Shown one piece after another: positions 61,352 to 64,000 of a stretch of 64,000 nucleotides of DNA. The position numbers were made by a program, and so were the translations under genes. This stretch comes from Gammaproteobacteria bacterium (GTDB lineage: Bacteria > Pseudomonadota > Gammaproteobacteria > HK1), in contig JAACFO010000010.1 of NCBI GenBank assembly GCA_009937425.1, positions 1 to 64,000 of the forward strand, read 5' to 3'. The notes under the pieces are model-generated. The model was not told the origin of the DNA and did not search any database. It saw only the letters and a list, made by a program, of their open reading frames with translations. Numbering within the stretch: the first letter of the stretch is position 1; the number at the start of each line of letters is the position of its first letter.

Positions 61352-63961
61352 ATGGCCGAGGACAATAACGGCGTATCACCGGTCGCCGATCAGAGCAAAC
61401 TACAAGACATGATCGCCGAGTCGGATACCGGGGCACGGTCGCCCACGGGAATTTCGGCGAAAGTTTTATGGTTCGTTCCACTGGCGTGGGCGCTTTTCCA
61501 GCTCTGGTACGCTTCGCCCATGCCCTACAACATCGGGCCTTACATCAATGGGATAGGCGTGCTTAATTCCACGGAAATACGCTCCATTCACCTCGCATTC
61601 GCCATTTTTCTCGCATACCTCGCCTATCCGGCGTTCAAGAGCTCACCGCGCAAGTACATTCCGATTCTGGACTGGGTGCTGGCATTCGTGGCGGCATTCT
61701 GTGCCGCCTACATATACCTTTTTTATCGCGAGTTGTCCGACCGGCCCGGATTGCCGACGACTACGGATCTGGTGGTTTCCGTCGTCGGTCTCGTGATGAT
61801 TCTCGAGGCGACCCGCCGCGCCCTGGGGCCGCCGCTCGCTATCGTCTGCATCGTGTTCATGACCTACACCTTCGCCGGCCATTTGATGCCCGAGATGATT
61901 GCCCACCAGGGAGCGAGTATCGGCAAGGGCATGTCCCACTATTATCTGGGTACCGAGGGCGTGTTCGGCATCGCGCTCGGCGTATCGGCGAGCATGGTGT
62001 TTTTGTTCGTTCTGTTCGGGTCCCTGCTGGAGAAGGCAGGCGCCGGGAACTACTTCATCCGAGTGGCTTTCGCCGTCATGGGTCATATGCGGGGCGGGCC
62101 TGCAAAGGCCGCCGTCGTATCATCGGGCATGACCGGTCTGGTTTCAGGTTCGGCCATCGCCAACGTGGTCACCACCGGTACGTTCACGATTCCCCTGATG
62201 CGTAAAGTGGGTTTCTCCGCGGAGAAAGCAGGTGCGGTGGAGGTAGCCTCATCCACCAACGGACAGCTAACGCCTCCCATTATGGGGGCCGTGGCCTTCT
62301 TGATGGTGGAATACGTGGGCATCTCTTACCTGGAAGTGATCAAGCATGCCGCGCTGCCAGCCCTTATCTCCTACATCGCGCTGGTCTACATCGTCCATCT
62401 GGAGGCGGTCAAGGCCGGCATGCAGGGACTCCCCAAGCGAAGCTCTGCTGCCAGCGCCCAACAGAAGCTGATCAGCTTTCTCGCGACATTTCTCGGGTTG
62501 GTCGTCCTCACCGCCGTCGTTTACTACGGCCTTGGCTGGATGAAAGGCGTGTTTGGCGAGGCAACTCTGTATGTTGCCGCGGTGCTGATAGTGGTCGCTT
62601 ATGTAGGGCTCGTGAAGTACGCGATTCGGTTTCCCGAGTTGGAAACCGATATGGAAATCAAGGAGCTGCCCGAGACCGCGCCGACGGTGAAGGCCGGGCT
62701 CTATTATCTGTTGCCCGTCATCGTGCTCGTCTGGTGCCTGACGGTGGAGCGGCTGTCTCCGGGTTTGTCCGCGCTTTACGCGAGTGTGTTCATGCTTTTT
62801 GTCCTGCTGACCCAGAAGGCGCTCAAGGCCTTTCTGCGCAAGTCCGGCGAGGACATCGGACAGCTGATGCGCGAGGGGCTCACGGACACGCTCGACGGCA
62901 TGATTGCCGGCTCCCGAAACATGATCGGCATTGGCGTCGCCACGGCGGCGGCGGGCATCGTCGTCGGCACCATTACCCTGACCGGTGTCGGTCTCGTCAT
63001 GGCCGAGTTCGTGGAGTTCATATCCGGTGGGTATGTTCTGCTGATGCTGCTATTCACGGCCATTCTGAGTCTCATTCTTGGCATGGGTCTGCCGACGACC
63101 GCCAACTACATCGTAGTCTCATCGCTGATGGCGCCGGTGATCGTAACGGTGGGCGCGCAAAGTGGTCTCATCGTGCCGCTGGTTGCGGTGCACATGTTCG
63201 TGTTCTATTTCGGCATTCTCGCCGATGACACGCCGCCGGTGGCTATGGCGGCCTTTGCGGCGGCGGCCATCTCCGGTGGTGATCCCATCCGTACCGGTAT
63301 TCAAGGATTCACCTACGATATTCGCACGGCTATTTTGCCCTTCATGTTCATATTCAATACCGAGCTTCTGATGATCGGTGTGGAGACCTGGTACCTGCTG
63401 TTATCGACCATTGTTACCGCCCTTATTGCCATGCTGCTATTTGCCGCCGGCACCCAGGGGTATTTTTTTTCCAAGAGCAGGCTGTGGGAATCGCTGGCGT
63501 TGATATTGGTAGCCTTTACCCTTTTCCGACCCGGTTTCTGGATGGACATGATTTATCCGCCGCTGCAGTCGGTGGCGGCAACGGAGATTTACAAGGTTGC
63601 AGAAAGCATGCCGGAGAACGCCCAGATTCGTGTTCGCGTGGTCGGCGAAGATCTCGAGGAGCGTAAGATCGACAAGATCGTCATGTTGCCCCTGGGAGCC
63701 AAAGGCGATGGTAAGGATCGCTTGATGAACGCCGGATTGGAGTTGCGATTCGAAGACGGTAAGGCGTTCGTCGACAATATTGTGTTTGGTAGTACCGCCG
63801 AGCGGCAGAAGATCGACTTCGACTACGAGATACCCAGCGTCCAGACAAAAGCTGATCGGCCGCCGCGACAGCTCTTCTACATCCCGGCGCTGGTCCTGCT
63901 CGGAATTATCATCATGCTGCAGCGTCGCCGTCAATCGACGTTGGATGCGGCAACCGTCTAG
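61352..63961 (+). CDS. TRAP transporter fused permease (small + large subunit) with C-terminal DUF3394
   Basis: 869 aa; GGGAGAAAACG before the ATG. About 4 spans of the small subunit type (to ~180) and 12 of the large type: FAVMGHMRGGPAKAAVVSSG, TSSTNGQLTPPIMGAVAF-like VASSTNGQLTPPIMGAVAFL, GMGLPTTANYIVVSSLMAPV and FYFGILADDTPPVAMAAFAA. After the last large-subunit span comes a soluble DUF3394 segment (IRVRVVGEDLEERKIDKIVM...) and one more span. Sodium-driven uptake with TAXI binding proteins; substrates in the family are dicarboxylates, glutamate and others. Confidence 0.92.
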   Translation: MAEDNNGVSPVADQSKLQDMIAESDTGARSPTGISAKVLWFVPLAWALFQLWYASPMPYNIGPYINGIGVLNSTEIRSIHLAFAIFLAYLAYPAFKSSPRKYIPILDWVLAFVAAFCAAYIYLFYRELSDRPGLPTTTDLVVSVVGLVMILEATRRALGPPLAIVCIVFMTYTFAGHLMPEMIAHQGASIGKGMSHYYLGTEGVFGIALGVSASMVFLFVLFGSLLEKAGAGNYFIRVAFAVMGHMRGGPAKAAVVSSGMTGLVSGSAIANVVTTGTFTIPLMRKVGFSAEKAGAVEVASSTNGQLTPPIMGAVAFLMVEYVGISYLEVIKHAALPALISYIALVYIVHLEAVKAGMQGLPKRSSAASAQQKLISFLATFLGLVVLTAVVYYGLGWMKGVFGEATLYVAAVLIVVAYVGLVKYAIRFPELETDMEIKELPETAPTVKAGLYYLLPVIVLVWCLTVERLSPGLSALYASVFMLFVLLTQKALKAFLRKSGEDIGQLMREGLTDTLDGMIAGSRNMIGIGVATAAAGIVVGTITLTGVGLVMAEFVEFISGGYVLLMLLFTAILSLILGMGLPTTANYIVVSSLMAPVIVTVGAQSGLIVPLVAVHMFVFYFGILADDTPPVAMAAFAAAAISGGDPIRTGIQGFTYDIRTAILPFMFIFNTELLMIGVETWYLLLSTIVTALIAMLLFAAGTQGYFFSKSRLWESLALILVAFTLFRPGFWMDMIYPPLQSVAATEIYKVAESMPENAQIRVRVVGEDLEERKIDKIVMLPLGAKGDGKDRLMNAGLELRFEDGKAFVDNIVFGSTAERQKIDFDYEIPSVQTKADRPPRQLFYIPALVLLGIIIMLQRRRQSTLDAATV

Positions 63962-63975
63962 AGGAATAGCGCACC

Positions 63976-64000
63976 ATGTTCAACAACATTCTATGTGCGG
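63976..64000 (+). CDS. start of a probable universal stress protein (UspA) gene, cut by the window end
   Basis: ATG 63976, with GAGGAATAG before it, reads MFNNILCA. This is the usual opening of UspA-family proteins, which are often encoded beside TRAP/TAXI permeases. Only eight codons are visible, so the call rests on that start and on context. Confidence 0.5.

Overview
The window looks like a piece of a Gram-negative, GC-rich pseudomonad-phylum (Pseudomonadota) chromosome, most likely a heterotrophic gammaproteobacterium. The reasons are an OprB-type outer-membrane porin, Ysc84/SYLF and DUF3108 periplasmic proteins, TAXI-type TRAP transport, many class III nucleotide cyclase/PAS signalling proteins and an acyl-CoA degradation set. 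The class-level assignment is an inference: the lexA operator here has the GTTC-N7-GTTC form usually associated with Alphaproteobacteria. No rRNA, tRNA, CRISPR array, phage module, integrase or transposase was seen.

Region 1 (1-15.2 kb) is loose and island-like. It opens with the 3' part of a biotin carboxylase gene. Then follow a collapsed GFA-family pseudogene, a small hypothetical gene, an AT-richer proline-repeat lipoprotein, an Asp-nucleophile alpha/beta hydrolase, a SAM/cyclase/ATPase/TPR signalling giant, a soluble multi-PAS histidine kinase, an MBL-fold hydrolase and a tandem GFA protein. A same-strand family of imperfect-hairpin repeats sits once in every gap between about 2.2 and 14.4 kb (the copy at 12.6 kb is partial) and was not found elsewhere.

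Region 2 (15.6-32.3 kb) is dense and mostly catabolic or envelope related: a secreted amidohydrolase, OprB porin, nitronate monooxygenase, a sulfatase followed by an alkaline-phosphatase-family enzyme, a flavin amine oxidase, a creatinase-fold protein without metal ligands, a periplasmic MBL protein, two adjacent iron/2OG-oxygenase-like genes, and lexA. Directly upstream of lexA, with an ATGA overlap, is a 56-codon ORF for a single-span membrane protein behind a strong ribosome site and a perfect 36-bp palindrome containing two mirror-image SOS boxes. This is the best candidate here for an undescribed system: a lexA-coupled, SOS-controlled small membrane protein, possibly a division-checkpoint factor.

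Region 3 (32.5-43.9 kb) is a catabolic block: a cytoplasmic amidohydrolase, a complete oligopeptide-type ABC importer (binding protein, two permeases, two ATPases), then on the other strand an amidohydrolase / Gfo-Idh dehydrogenase / RraA-like aldolase operon, and a class V aminotransferase. Together these could import and break down an amide- or peptide-like compound.

Region 4 (43.9-64 kb) holds small secreted proteins including an orphan Rap1a/Tai-like protein, two EamA exporters (one in a marR operon with a 35-bp operator palindrome), a SpoIIE-type phosphatase receptor, an acyl-CoA dehydrogenase pair with an ADP-forming acyl-CoA ligase and enoyl-CoA hydratase, a cyclase-alpha/beta-hydrolase fusion, a CMD-family/MDR-dehydrogenase pair, and a TAXI-TRAP operon with two binding-protein genes (the first frameshifted in its signal peptide), a fused permease, and the first codons of a probable universal stress protein gene at the window edge.
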